A stretch of 64,000 bases of DNA, taken from assembly GCA_946402705.1 (NCBI GenBank), contig CAMIXG010000002.1, forward strand, positions 124,001 to 188,000, given 5' to 3'. Below, one piece after another: positions 26,960-36,641 of the stretch (position 1 is its first letter; every line of letters starts with the position of its first letter). The notes under the pieces were generated by a model, which saw only the letters and a program-made list of their open reading frames with translations, did not search any database and was not told where the DNA came from. The stretch comes from an uncultured Tissierellia bacterium (GTDB taxonomy: Bacteria > Bacillota > Clostridia > Tissierellales > Tissierellaceae). The translations under genes and the position numbers were made by a program.

Positions 26960-28171
26960 ATGACAGATTTTAGAGAGATAAAAATACCAGGAGATAAGTC
27001 CATATCTCATAGGGCAATAATGTTAAGTAGTCTTAGTGAAGATATTGTTAAGATAGAAAATATACTATTATCAGAAGATGTAAAAATGACTATAGATGCC
27101 TTTAGGAGTATGGGGGTTAAAATAGACCTAGATAATAAAAATAATGAAGTTACAGTTTATGGAGTTGGTTTAAGAGGATTAAGTAAACCAGAAAAACCAC
27201 TTTATATGGGAAACTCAGGAACAACTATGAGGCTTATGGCAGGACTTCTTTCAGCTCAAAATTTTGATAGTATCCTAACTGGAGATGCTTCTCTTAATAA
27301 GAGGCCCATGAAAAGAGTCATAGAACCAGTGAGTTTAATGGGTGGGACAATAGAAAGTAAAAATGAGGGAAACACAGGACCCTTGTATATATATGGAAAT
27401 AAAAATTTAAAAGCTATAAGATACGAAATGAAGGTAGCAAGTGCCCAAGTTAAGTCTGCCATACTACTAGCAAGTTTATATACAAATATGGAAAGTGAAA
27501 TTATTGAAGAGTCAAAATCTAGAGACCATACAGAAAATATGATTAAGTATTTTAATGAATGTAACTGGAGGGTAGATAAGCTATATATACCATCAGATAT
27601 CTCATCAGCATCATACTTTATAGTGTATGGACTTCTAAAAGAAAATATATATATGAAAAATGTGGGTATAAATCCTACCAGGACTGGAATTATAGATTTA
27701 CTAAAATCTATAGGTGGTAAAATACAAATAAAAAATATTAGGTATGAAAACAATGAAAAAATAGGAGATATATATGTCTATAAGTCTAAATTGGAGGCTT
27801 TTAATATAGGTGGAGATTTAGTGGTAAGGCTTATAGATGAAATACCTATCTTAAGTGTTCTAGCAGCTTTAATAGATGGAGAATCCAAAATAGAAGATGC
27901 CAAGGAGCTTAGGGTAAAGGAAACAGACAGAATAAATGGCATATGTAGAAATTTAGAAAAACTAGGTGTAAGTCTGGTAGAAAAAAAAGATGGTATGTCT
28001 ATAAGAGGTGGAGAAAAATTTATAGATACTAAACTAAGTTCTTATGGGGATCATAGAATAGCCATGGCATTTGAGATTTTTCTAAAAGTTACAGGCAACA
28101 AGTCCCTTATTGATGAAAAAGAGTCTGTTAAGATATCTTTTCCAGATTTTTATAGAGAGCTGGGATTTTAG
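26960..28171 (+). CDS. aroA: 3-phosphoshikimate 1-carboxyvinyltransferase (EPSP synthase)
   Basis: It joins shikimate 3-phosphate and phosphoenolpyruvate. The 403-residue protein has PGDKSISHRAIML (residues 10-22), GNSGTTMRLMAGLL and KRPMKR. VKSAILLA, AKELRVKETDRI and YGDHRIAMAFEIF follow. It is slightly shorter than the 430-residue norm, with all core motifs kept. It is translationally coupled to aroC, catalysing the preceding step of the same pathway. No clear terminator follows; the next promoter lies in the gap. Confidence 0.95.
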   Translation: MTDFREIKIPGDKSISHRAIMLSSLSEDIVKIENILLSEDVKMTIDAFRSMGVKIDLDNKNNEVTVYGVGLRGLSKPEKPLYMGNSGTTMRLMAGLLSAQNFDSILTGDASLNKRPMKRVIEPVSLMGGTIESKNEGNTGPLYIYGNKNLKAIRYEMKVASAQVKSAILLASLYTNMESEIIEESKSRDHTENMIKYFNECNWRVDKLYIPSDISSASYFIVYGLLKENIYMKNVGINPTRTGIIDLLKSIGGKIQIKNIRYENNEKIGDIYVYKSKLEAFNIGGDLVVRLIDEIPILSVLAALIDGESKIEDAKELRVKETDRINGICRNLEKLGVSLVEKKDGMSIRGGEKFIDTKLSSYGDHRIAMAFEIFLKVTGNKSLIDEKESVKISFPDFYRELGF

Positions 28172-28192
28172 AGAAATCAAAGTAAAGAAGTT

Positions 28193-28221
28193 TTGATTTT
28201 TGGAGGGAAAAGGATTATAAT
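28193..28221 (+). promoter_or_regulatory. Sigma-A promoter of pduL-deoC
   Basis: TTGATT (28193-28198), a 17-base spacer and TATAAT (28216-28221) lie about 50 bases upstream of pduL. Confidence 0.75.
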
Positions 28222-28274
28222 ATTTAACTGTAGAAATAAAATTCGATTTTATTAAATTTAGGGGGATATTATAA

Positions 28275-28847
28275 ATGAAAAACCAATTACCAATAGCAAT
28301 GTCTAATAAGCATTTACATGTTAGTCAAAAGGATTTAGAAGTACTTTTTGGAGAAGGATATGAACTAACACAAATGAAAGATTTATCACAACCAGGACAA
28401 TTTGCTTCTGAAGAAAAAGTAGATATACAAGGTGGAAGAGGAACTCTTAAAGGTGTTAGAATTTTAGGACCAGTAAGACCTGATACACAAATAGAAGTAT
28501 CTATGTCAGATGCTTTCTCTTTAGGAGTAGAGTGTATGTTAAGGGATTCAGGAGATATAGAAGGTACTCCAGGAGTTACTATAATAGGACCTAAAGGAGA
28601 AGTTAAAATAGATAAAGGTGTTATAGTTGCATCAAGACATATTCATATGCACACTCAAGATGGTGAAGATTTTGGAGTTAAAGATAAAGATAAAGTAAGT
28701 ATAGAAGTTCCAGGAGAAAGAGGACTTGTATTTAACAATGTATTAGTTAGAGTTGGAGACAACTATAAATTAGAAATGCATGTTGATATGGAAGAAGGAA
28801 ATGCAGCTGGAATAAAAAATGGAGATATAGTTACTTTAATTAAGTAA
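28275..28847 (+). CDS. pduL: Phosphate acyltransferase PduL
   Basis: A 190-residue PduL-type phosphotransacylase, interconverting acyl-CoA and acyl-phosphate (acetyl or propionyl). Two zinc-ligand histidine clusters are visible, SNKHLHVS (residues 9-16) and SRHIHMH (near 121), with the duplicated beta-barrel blocks ILGPVRP and IIGPKG. There is no N-terminal microcompartment-targeting extension and no shell gene nearby, so it is a soluble housekeeping version standing in for Pta. GGGGGA ribosome-binding site. deoC follows after 18 bases. Confidence 0.92.
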   Translation: MKNQLPIAMSNKHLHVSQKDLEVLFGEGYELTQMKDLSQPGQFASEEKVDIQGGRGTLKGVRILGPVRPDTQIEVSMSDAFSLGVECMLRDSGDIEGTPGVTIIGPKGEVKIDKGVIVASRHIHMHTQDGEDFGVKDKDKVSIEVPGERGLVFNNVLVRVGDNYKLEMHVDMEEGNAAGIKNGDIVTLIK

Positions 28848-28865
28848 TTTATAGGAGGTTTTACA

Positions 28866-29513
28866 ATGAACCTAGCAAATATGATTGATCACACATTATT
28901 AAAGGCTGATGCAACAAGGGACCAGATAGAAAAATTATGTGATGAAGCAAGGGAATATGCTTTTAAATCTGTATGTATAAACCCATATTATGTTTCTTTA
29001 TGTAGTGATTTATTAAAGGGAACTAATGTTGAAATAGCTACAGTAATCGGATTCCCACTGGGAAATAATACTGAGGAAGTTAAGGCTTTTGAAACAAAAA
29101 ATGCCATTGAGAATGGAGCAACTGAAGTAGATATGGTTATAAATATAGCAGCTTTAAAAAATGCTGATTATGATACAGTTGAGTCAGATATTAGAGCAGT
29201 TGTAGATATGGCTAAAGGTAAAGCTTTAGTAAAGGTCATAATAGAAGCATGCTATCTAACAGATGATGAGAAAATAAAGGCATGTGAATTATCTATGAAG
29301 GCTGGAGCAGATTATGTAAAAACATCTACAGGATTTGGAACAGGTGGAGCTACAGTTCATGATGTTGCAATTATGAAGTCAGTAGTTGGAGATAAACTTG
29401 GTATTAAAGCTTCAGGTGGAGTAAGAGATTACGAAACTAGTATGAAGATGATAGAAGCAGGAGCTACTAGACTTGGAGCTAGTGCTGGTGTTGAAATTAT
29501 AAGTTCTTTGTAA
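28866..29513 (+). CDS. deoC: Deoxyribose-phosphate aldolase
   Basis: The enzyme splits 2-deoxyribose 5-phosphate into acetaldehyde and glyceraldehyde 3-phosphate in nucleoside catabolism. The 215-residue TIM barrel has [30 protein letters not shown], the proton-relay lysine in VKVIIEA (around 123), and the Schiff-base lysine in DYVKTSTGF (around 152). It also has [10 protein letters not shown]. An AGGAGG site lies upstream, and it is operonic with pduL. No deoxyribosyl phosphorylase genes are adjacent; a deoxyribosyltransferase lies about 7 kb upstream. Confidence 0.96.
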   Translation: MNLANMIDHTLLKADATRDQIEKLCDEAREYAFKSVCINPYYVSLCSDLLKGTNVEIATVIGFPLGNNTEEVKAFETKNAIENGATEVDMVINIAALKNADYDTVESDIRAVVDMAKGKALVKVIIEACYLTDDEKIKACELSMKAGADYVKTSTGFGTGGATVHDVAIMKSVVGDKLGIKASGGVRDYETSMKMIEAGATRLGASAGVEIISSL

Positions 29514-29516
29514 TTC

Positions 29517-29553
29517 AATAAAGTCTTATCCATGGGATAAGACTTTATTTTTA
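29517..29553 (+). terminator. Rho-independent terminator after deoC
   Basis: A perfect 15-bp stem (29517-29531 with 29535-29549, loop ATG) ends in T-rich sequence. Confidence 0.9.
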
Positions 29554-29579
29554 TATACAAAAGATGAGGAGGATATTAA

Positions 29580-30854
29580 TTGATAAAAAAGATAAATTTG
29601 AATGATGGAATAAATATTAATGTCATAGAGACAAGTAAGTTCAAATCAAATGTAATTGCATATTATATAGTAAGACCTTTAAATAAAGATGAAGTTACAA
29701 AAAATACTTTACTGCCAGTAGTTTTAAGAAGGGCAACAGAAAAATATGGAAATAATCTTTTGATTAATAGGAGACTAGAAGAACTATATGGTGCAAAGCT
29801 TGGTGTTGGAGTATTAATAAGAGGAAACAAACAGATTATAAGAATAGCTGTAGAGTTTGTTGATAATAAATATATACAAGATGATAAATATATTGAAGAA
29901 GTTTTGGATATACTAGATCAAGTTGTTTATAACCCTAAAATTGAAAATAAAGCCTTTGATCAAGATATAATAAGAAAAGAAAAGAGAAATCTAAAACAGA
30001 GAATAGAAAGTAAGATAAATGATAAGAGAGAGTACGCACTTGAGAGCGGGATAGCAATAATGTGTGAGGGCGATAGTTTTAGTATACCAGCTCTAGGATA
30101 TATAGAAGATGTAGATAAAATTGATGAAAAAAACCTGTATGAACATTATAAAAATATACTAGAAACTAGTGAAATACAAATTTTCTATACAGGTAATGAA
30201 AATAAAGAAATAGAAACATATTTTGAAAATAAAAACTATCTAGGCAGAAAAAATATATTAAAAGTTGAAAGAGAAAATCTTTTAGAATACAAGGATGAGA
30301 TTCAAGAAATAAGGGAAGAAATGGATATAAATCAAGGTAAATTAGTTATGGGATACAAGACTAATATACCATATGAAGACCAATTATATACAGCTTTAGT
30401 GGTTGGGAATGTGATTTTTGGTGGTGGTCCAAATTCAAAACTATTTTTAAATGTTAGAGAAAAAGAGAGTCTGGCTTATTCTATATCTTCCAGAGTTTAT
30501 AAATATAAATCTCTGATTATCTTAGATGCAGGCATAGAATTTGATAAGTTTGAAGCTACAAAGGAGATTATAGGAGAGGAACTTGATAAGATGAAGTTGG
30601 GAGACTTTTCAGACAAGGAAATTGAAATAGCTAAAAAAGCTATAATATCTTCATATAATTCAGTGGATGATAACATTGGAAGTATAACAGAGATGGAATT
30701 TGATAATATTATAAGCAAGGATGATAGAACTGTTGCTGATAAGATAAAATCTATAGAAAGTGTTAAGAAAGAAGAGATAATAGAAGCTATGAAGACTGTT
30801 GAACTAGATACAATCTACTTTTTAGAAAATACTTCTTTTAGGGAGGTGGAATAA
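29580..30854 (+). CDS. M16-family peptidase-like protein without zinc motif (YmfF type)
   Basis: This 424-residue insulinase-superfamily protein lacks the H-x-x-E-H zinc motif at the expected N-terminal place (RRATEKYGNNLLINRRLEELYGA instead). Its C-terminal half keeps the R/Y-type substrate-binding segment NVREKESLAYSISSRVYKYKS. That division of labour fits the non-catalytic subunit of a heterodimeric M16B peptidase. Its partner with an intact motif follows directly. Start is a TTG at 29580 with AGGAGG seven bases before. The processed substrate is unknown; in Bacillus a similar pair lies in the ymf region. Confidence 0.87.
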   Translation: MIKKINLNDGININVIETSKFKSNVIAYYIVRPLNKDEVTKNTLLPVVLRRATEKYGNNLLINRRLEELYGAKLGVGVLIRGNKQIIRIAVEFVDNKYIQDDKYIEEVLDILDQVVYNPKIENKAFDQDIIRKEKRNLKQRIESKINDKREYALESGIAIMCEGDSFSIPALGYIEDVDKIDEKNLYEHYKNILETSEIQIFYTGNENKEIETYFENKNYLGRKNILKVERENLLEYKDEIQEIREEMDINQGKLVMGYKTNIPYEDQLYTALVVGNVIFGGGPNSKLFLNVREKESLAYSISSRVYKYKSLIILDAGIEFDKFEATKEIIGEELDKMKLGDFSDKEIEIAKKAIISSYNSVDDNIGSITEMEFDNIISKDDRTVADKIKSIESVKKEEIIEAMKTVELDTIYFLENTSFREVE

Positions 30855-32144
30855 ATGGAAATCAAATTATATGAAAATGAAAAAATTGGAGAAAAAATGT
30901 ATCATGCTAAGTCCAAGGGTGGCTTGAATGTATATTTTATTCCTAAAAAAGGCTACAGTAAACAATATGCTACTATGACTACAAAATATGGCTCGATAGA
31001 TAACGAATTTGTCCCAATTGGTGAAACAGAAGTATTAAAGGTACCAGAGGGGATAGCACATTTTTTAGAACATAAATTATTTGAAGAACCAGACTTTAAT
31101 ATATTTGATAAGTTTTCAGAGCTTGGGGCAAATGTAAATGCCTTTACAGGATTTACTCAAACATCTTATTTATTTTCATCTACAGAAAACTTTGATGAAT
31201 CTTTGGAAACTTTGATTAAATTTGTTCAAAATCCACATTTTACAGATGAGAATGTAGAGAAAGAAAAGGGAATAATAGCCCAAGAAATAAAAATGTATGA
31301 TGATGATGCAGGATGGAGGGTATTCTTTAACTGTTTAGATGCCATGTATTATAATAATCCAGTAAAAATAGATATAGCGGGAACAGTAGATACCATAATG
31401 GAAATAGATAAGGACTTATTGTATAAATCATACAATACCTTCTACCATCCAGAAAATATGGTCTTATTTATAGTTGGAGATTTAGATTTTGATAAGATAA
31501 TGGAACTTGTAGAAAAATCAGAGAGAACTGATTATAAAGAACTTGGAAACATAGAGAGAAAATCTCCAAATGAGCCAAAAGAAGTTAGGCAAAAACTTGT
31601 AACTCAAGATATGGTTACTTCAAATCCAATTTTTTATATCGGATTTAAAGATGATAAGTTAGGACTAGACGGGATGGAAGAATCAAAAAAAGAGATGGTC
31701 AGTAATATTTTAATAGATATGCTATTTTCATCTAGTTCCGAATTTTATAATGAGATGTATGATAAGGGTTTAATAAATAATAGTTTTGGTGGTTATTTTA
31801 GTGGTAAGGAAACATATGGTCATTCATTAATAGGTGGAGAAAGTGATAAACCACATGAAGTGTATGAAACTATTATGGCTCACTTGAGAAAACCAGCAGG
31901 AGAAGTATTAAAAAAAGAAAACTTTAATAGGATAATGAATGATGAAGTGGGGAATTTTCTGATGAGCCTAGACTCAATAGAATCAATAGGAAATAGTGCC
32001 ACAGAATCTATACTTGAGAATTTTAATATGCTTGAACACTTAGAACTTATGAAAAATATAGAATTTCAAGATATTATAGATAGATTTAATGAGCATTTAG
32101 TTGAGGAGAAATCGGTATTATCTATTATAATGCCTGCAGAATAG
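30855..32144 (+). CDS. M16-family zinc peptidase (YmfH type)
   Basis: This 429-residue catalytic partner contains the inverted zinc motif HFLEHKLFE (residues around 70-78, H-x-x-E-H) and a downstream glutamate in EKGIIAQEIKMYDDD, completing the metal site. It starts immediately after the YmfF-type gene with GGGAGG upstream, so the two subunits are probably made together. The complex is cytoplasmic, since neither has a signal peptide. The substrate is unknown. Confidence 0.9.
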   Translation: MEIKLYENEKIGEKMYHAKSKGGLNVYFIPKKGYSKQYATMTTKYGSIDNEFVPIGETEVLKVPEGIAHFLEHKLFEEPDFNIFDKFSELGANVNAFTGFTQTSYLFSSTENFDESLETLIKFVQNPHFTDENVEKEKGIIAQEIKMYDDDAGWRVFFNCLDAMYYNNPVKIDIAGTVDTIMEIDKDLLYKSYNTFYHPENMVLFIVGDLDFDKIMELVEKSERTDYKELGNIERKSPNEPKEVRQKLVTQDMVTSNPIFYIGFKDDKLGLDGMEESKKEMVSNILIDMLFSSSSEFYNEMYDKGLINNSFGGYFSGKETYGHSLIGGESDKPHEVYETIMAHLRKPAGEVLKKENFNRIMNDEVGNFLMSLDSIESIGNSATESILENFNMLEHLELMKNIEFQDIIDRFNEHLVEEKSVLSIIMPAE

Positions 32145-32154
32145 GAGGTAATTA

Positions 32155-32898
32155 ATGAATCCAGTAGCATTTAGTTTATTTGGAATAGATATAGCCTGGT
32201 ATGGAGTGTTAATATCTTTAGGAATTTTACTTGGAACCATGGTTGGTATTAGAAATGCAAAAAGAGTTGGTATATCTGAAGATGACCTGCTTGATTTTCT
32301 AATTATAGCCATCCCCTTATCGATTATAGGTGCAAGGTTATATTATGTTATATTTGAGTGGCAGGACTATAGGTTTGATTTAGGTAAAATCCTAGCCATA
32401 AGATCAGGCGGGCTGGCTATTCATGGAGGAATAATAACAGCCATCATAGTTGCCCTTGTCTATACTAAGGTGAAAAGGATAAATTTTTTCAGCTTAGCTG
32501 ATGTTTCGGCACCAAGTTTAGCCTTGGGACAATCCATTGGTAGGTGGGGAAACTATATAAATCAAGAAGCTCATGGAGGACCAACGAGTTTACCTTGGGG
32601 TATTATGGTGGATGGGGTAAAAGTACATCCAACTTTTCTGTATGAATCTCTTTGGAATTTTGGGTTATTTTTATTTTTAATGTGGTATGCTAGAAAAAAA
32701 CAAAAGAATATGGGCGAAGTCTTTGCCATATATTTAGGAGCCTATTCTTTTGTTAGGTTTTTAATAGAAGGACTTAGGACAGATAGTCTTATGATAGGAA
32801 ATTTTAGAGTGGCTCAAATAGTCAGTTTAATAGGAATTATCATAGGGGTAGGCTTGTTTAAAATTCTAAGAGCTAAGAATAAAAAAATCACCAGTTAA
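32155..32898 (+). CDS. lgt: Prolipoprotein diacylglyceryl transferase
   Basis: This 247-residue membrane enzyme attaches diacylglycerol to the lipobox cysteine of prolipoproteins such as the OppA-like protein in this window. Seven helices are visible. The signature is GGLAIHGGI near residue 84 and the catalytic segment GQSIGRWGNYINQEAHGGP around 121-139. The conserved C-terminal FLIEGLRTDSL is present. GGAGG ribosome-binding site. The stop codon lies inside the loop of the terminator hairpin. Confidence 0.96.
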   Translation: MNPVAFSLFGIDIAWYGVLISLGILLGTMVGIRNAKRVGISEDDLLDFLIIAIPLSIIGARLYYVIFEWQDYRFDLGKILAIRSGGLAIHGGIITAIIVALVYTKVKRINFFSLADVSAPSLALGQSIGRWGNYINQEAHGGPTSLPWGIMVDGVKVHPTFLYESLWNFGLFLFLMWYARKKQKNMGEVFAIYLGAYSFVRFLIEGLRTDSLMIGNFRVAQIVSLIGIIIGVGLFKILRAKNKKITS

Positions 32899-32918
32899 GT
32901 CTGGTGATTTTTTTATTT
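32881..32918 (+). terminator. Terminator overlapping the lgt stop codon
   Basis: AAAAAAATCACCAG (32881-32894) pairs with CTGGTGATTTTTTT (32901-32914) around a six-base loop that holds the TAA. The final lgt codons form the left arm. Confidence 0.9.
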
Positions 32919-33118
32919 TAAGCTATAAAGTTTATCCAGAAAAACTATGCTTATATAAGCTGGGTTTAGTTAGCAGAAACTTACTATAAATATGGGATAT
33001 GAAATATTGAGAATCTGATAAAATACTGGAATTCATAGCGTTTTTGGTGTAAAATGATACATAGGCAAAATTATAGGAGAAATTTAACAGATATTGTTTA
33101 AATTTATGGAGGTAAATA

Positions 33119-34048
33119 ATGGATTTTAATCATATACCTGTACTTTTAGATCAAGTAATAGATGGTCTTAACATAAAGGAAGATGGGATTTATGTAGATG
33201 GAACACTGGGAGGGGCAGGACATTCTTTAGAAATAGTAAAGAGACTCAAAGGTGGAAAACTAATTGGAATAGATCAGGATACAAATGCCTTAAAAAAGGC
33301 GGAAGAGGTTTTAAAAGATTATAAAGATAAGATAATCTTAGTTCATAACAATTTTGAAAATATAGATAAAGTTTTGGATGAATTAAATATAGATAAAGTG
33401 GATGGAGTATTATTAGATATAGGTGTATCGTCACATCAGCTAGATGAGCAAGAGAGAGGATTTTCATTTCATCAAGATGCTGATTTAGATATGAGAATGA
33501 ATAGAGATCAAGATTTTTCAGCATGGAATGTGGTAAATGAATATTCACAAGAGGAGCTAGCAGATATAATTTGGAAATATGGTGAAGAAAAGTGGGCTAA
33601 GAGAATAGCTGAGTTTATAGTTGAAGAGAGAAAAGAAAAAACAATAGATTCAACTTTAGAACTAGTTGAAGTTTTGAAAAAAGCCATCCCAGCCAAGGTT
33701 AGAAGAGAAAACCACCCAGGTAGAAAAACTTTTCAAGCCATAAGGATTGAAGTAAATAGAGAACTTGATGTACTGACAAATGTAATTCCAAAAATTGTTG
33801 CTAAACTAAATAAAGGTGGAAGACTGGCAATTATAACATTTCACTCCTTGGAAGACAGGATAGTAAAAGAAAGCTATAGGGACTTATATAAGGATTGTGT
33901 TTGTCCACCGGAACTTCCAATATGTATGTGTGATAAGAAAAGAGAGATAAAAATAATAACTAGAAAACCATTAGTAGCAACTGAAAAAGAGTTAGAAGAG
34001 AATGTAAGATCTAGATCAGCCAAACTTAGGGTAGCTGAGAAAAAATAA
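33119..34048 (+). CDS. rsmH: 16S rRNA (cytosine-1402-N4)-methyltransferase
   Basis: A 309-residue SAM-dependent methyltransferase (MraW). It opens with FNHIPVLLDQVIDGL. It carries the SAM-binding VDGTLGGAGHS (residues about 25-35), GVLLDIGVSSHQLD, RGFSF and FQAIRIEVNREL, and ITFHSLEDRIVK. It heads the division cluster, where mraZ would normally come first but is absent. The ATG follows GGAGG. A 200-base gap upstream has an extended -10-like TGATAAAAT at 33016-33024. Confidence 0.96.
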   Translation: MDFNHIPVLLDQVIDGLNIKEDGIYVDGTLGGAGHSLEIVKRLKGGKLIGIDQDTNALKKAEEVLKDYKDKIILVHNNFENIDKVLDELNIDKVDGVLLDIGVSSHQLDEQERGFSFHQDADLDMRMNRDQDFSAWNVVNEYSQEELADIIWKYGEEKWAKRIAEFIVEERKEKTIDSTLELVEVLKKAIPAKVRRENHPGRKTFQAIRIEVNRELDVLTNVIPKIVAKLNKGGRLAIITFHSLEDRIVKESYRDLYKDCVCPPELPICMCDKKREIKIITRKPLVATEKELEENVRSRSAKLRVAEKK

Positions 34049-34067
34049 ACTGCAAGGAGGAGATATA

Positions 34068-34496
34068 ATGTTAGCAGAAAAATCTCAAGACAACTATGGT
34101 CCTTTGCATAATGAAAAAAAACAGAGCAAAAAGAAAGCGAAAAAAAAACCTAGCAAAAAAAATAGAGGTAAATCTATAATTTTAGCAGGTACATTTTTGG
34201 TTGGTTCTTTACTTGTATTATCCAGATATGTTGAGATAACAGATACTAGGATAGCAATAACAGAACTTGAAAAACAAGAAGAAGAACTTGAAAAAAAGAA
34301 GATAAATCTTGAAGCAAAACTTGAAGGGATAAAATCTTCAGAGCAAATAGCCGAAGATGCTATGATAAAACTTGGAATGCACTATCCTAGAAAAGAACAG
34401 ATATTAAATGTATCTGTTGAAAATCAAAATGAAAAAACTGATAAGAAAAAAGAAAGCAAGATAAAGAGTATTTTAGGGGGTATAGTTGGTGAATGA
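34068..34496 (+). CDS. ftsL: FtsL-like cell-division protein
   Basis: A 142-residue bitopic protein: a very lysine-rich cytoplasmic N-terminus (residues 16-36), one helix (about 38-55, IILAGTFLVGSLLVLS) and an extracytoplasmic coiled coil (ELEKQEEELEKKKINLEAKLEG). It ends with a proline-rich IKLGMHYPRKEQI motif typical of FtsL/YlxL. Sequence conservation in this family is poor, so the call rests on topology and position between rsmH and the penicillin-binding protein. It would act with FtsQ and the PBP in the division complex. Confidence 0.85.
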   Translation: MLAEKSQDNYGPLHNEKKQSKKKAKKKPSKKNRGKSIILAGTFLVGSLLVLSRYVEITDTRIAITELEKQEEELEKKKINLEAKLEGIKSSEQIAEDAMIKLGMHYPRKEQILNVSVENQNEKTDKKKESKIKSILGGIVGE

Positions 34497-36639
34497 TTTA
34501 AGAAAGGCATCTAAGAGGCTAATTGTAATCTTAGTTTTAGCATTGATGTGCTTTTTTATGATGATACTTAGATTGGGCTATTTACAAATAGTGAAAGCTT
34601 CTGATTTAAAGAGAGGTGCTTTAAGCCAGTGGACTAGAGGTATAACTATAAAACCTAAAAGAGGTATTATATATGACAGAAATGGTAAAAAACTTGCAGT
34701 TAGTAAAAATGAGTCTACAGTATGGATAGACACAGGGCAGGTGGAACCAGACAAGATAAACGATGTAGCAAAAAAACTGTCAAAGGCTTTAGATATAGAT
34801 GAAAAGGATTTAGTTAAGAAACTAAAGAAAGAGTCAGGACATGAAAAGGTTAAGCAGTGGATAACACCAGAAGAAGCAGAAAAGCTAAAAAAACTAGATA
34901 TAAAAGGTATAAGTCTGGTAGATGATTATAGAAGATACTATCCAAATGGAAATTTGGCATCTCATGTAATCGGTTTTACTAATATAGATAATGAAGGTCT
35001 ATATGGAGTAGAAAGTACTTATAATGATGTCCTTTTGGGAACTCCTGGGAAGTGGGTAAAAACCACTGATGCAGGTGGTGCGCAATTACCTTTTGTGGGA
35101 GATAAAAAATATGATGCTAGCAATGGATTAAATGTAGTTTTAACCATAGATGAAACCATACAAAAAATAACAGATGCAGCTGTTAGTAAGGGTTTTGAAG
35201 AAAACAAACCAAAGAATTTATCTGTTATAGTTATGGATCCAATGACTGGTGAAGTATTAGCAATGACTAATAAACCAGACTATGATTTAAATGAACCTAG
35301 AAAGGCACCTAATGAAGAAACTCAGCTTAGATGGGACTCAATGACAGAGCAGGAAGTTTTAAATGAGCAGTATGATCTTTGGAGAAACTATGCAATAAAT
35401 GATGTTTATGAACCAGGATCTACTTTTAAACTAATAACTGCTGCTGCCGCAATAGAAGAAAATAAGGTAAATGAAAATACTCCATTTTACTGTGCAGGAT
35501 CTTATAATGAGATAAAGGGAGTTCAGTTAAAATGTTCTGTTTATCCAAATGCTCATGGAGCCTTAAACTTTAGAAAGGGTGTAAATGTATCTTGTAATAT
35601 GGTATTTATAAATACAGCCCAAAGATTAGGTAGGGAAACTTTTGTAAAATATATAAGAGCTTTCGGATTTGGAGAAAAGTCAGGTATAGATTTAAATGGT
35701 GAAGAGTATGGTCTAGTACCATATAATCCAGAAAATATAAAGGCAGTTAATCTAGCTACTATGTCATATGGTCATGGTGTTGCAGTGACACCAATCCAAA
35801 TGGCAAATGCAGCATCAGCCATAGTTAATGGAGGCGATTTAATAAAGCCTAGAGTTGTAAAGGCTATAGTTGATGATAAGGGTAATGTAGTAGAAAAATT
35901 TGAACCTGAAATCAGAAGAAAAGTAATATCTAAAGAAACATCAAAAACTATGTTATCACTTATGGAAACAGTTGTTTCAGATGGTAGTGCTAAGAGAGCC
36001 CAAGTTGATAATTATGCGATTGGTGGTAAGACTGGTACTGCTGATAAAGTAGTAGATGGTAGATATGTAAAAGGTAAATATATAGGTTCTTTTGTAGGGG
36101 TTGGGCCAGTAGAGAATCCAAAATTACTAGTTATGGCTATAGTTGATGATCCAGAAGGAGTTTACTATGGAGGGATTTCAGCAGCGCCAATAGTAAAAGA
36201 AATAATGGAAAAATCTTTGGATTATTTAGAGGTAGAGCCAACAGAAGGAAAGGTAGCTAAGAAAACTGAATACATTCAAGTGCCAGATTTAACTAATAAA
36301 ACTTTGGTTGAGGCAGGAAAGATATTATCTAACTTAGAACTTAGACATATGACTAGCTATAACAAGGATATGAATCAAGACTTAGTTGTAGTTGGACAAA
36401 ATCCTAAGGCTGGAACTTCAGTTGAGAAAGATAGTGTTGTTGATTTACAACTTGACAAGCAATATAAAATAATGAATATGCCAAGTTTAATAAATAAAAG
36501 TAAAGAAGAAGTAATAGTTATTTTAGATGATATGGGTCTAAAATATGAGCTGGATGGTTCTGGTATAGCTATAGAGCAAGAACCTAAGGCTGGAACTGAG
36601 ATACAAGAAGATGTAATTGTTAAAGTTAAACTTGAATAA
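34489..36639 (+). CDS. Class B penicillin-binding protein (FtsI/SpoVD type) with two PASTA domains
   Basis: A 716-residue transpeptidase of the septal class. It has one N-terminal helix, a pedestal domain (with GRRGIIYDRNG-like KRGIIYDRNG), and the transpeptidase motifs STFK near residue 311, SCN near 368 and KTG near 514. Two C-terminal PASTA repeats end KVKLE. FtsI/PBP2b of Firmicutes often have PASTA domains; SpoVD also does. The GTG at 34489 follows GGGGG by eight bases; a TTG at 34486 is the alternative. It overlaps ftsL by eight bases. Whether it serves division or sporulation cannot be told, but no sporulation genes are seen here. Confidence 0.93.
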   Translation: MNDLRKASKRLIVILVLALMCFFMMILRLGYLQIVKASDLKRGALSQWTRGITIKPKRGIIYDRNGKKLAVSKNESTVWIDTGQVEPDKINDVAKKLSKALDIDEKDLVKKLKKESGHEKVKQWITPEEAEKLKKLDIKGISLVDDYRRYYPNGNLASHVIGFTNIDNEGLYGVESTYNDVLLGTPGKWVKTTDAGGAQLPFVGDKKYDASNGLNVVLTIDETIQKITDAAVSKGFEENKPKNLSVIVMDPMTGEVLAMTNKPDYDLNEPRKAPNEETQLRWDSMTEQEVLNEQYDLWRNYAINDVYEPGSTFKLITAAAAIEENKVNENTPFYCAGSYNEIKGVQLKCSVYPNAHGALNFRKGVNVSCNMVFINTAQRLGRETFVKYIRAFGFGEKSGIDLNGEEYGLVPYNPENIKAVNLATMSYGHGVAVTPIQMANAASAIVNGGDLIKPRVVKAIVDDKGNVVEKFEPEIRRKVISKETSKTMLSLMETVVSDGSAKRAQVDNYAIGGKTGTADKVVDGRYVKGKYIGSFVGVGPVENPKLLVMAIVDDPEGVYYGGISAAPIVKEIMEKSLDYLEVEPTEGKVAKKTEYIQVPDLTNKTLVEAGKILSNLELRHMTSYNKDMNQDLVVVGQNPKAGTSVEKDSVVDLQLDKQYKIMNMPSLINKSKEEVIVILDDMGLKYELDGSGIAIEQEPKAGTEIQEDVIVKVKLE

Positions 36640-36641
36640 CT

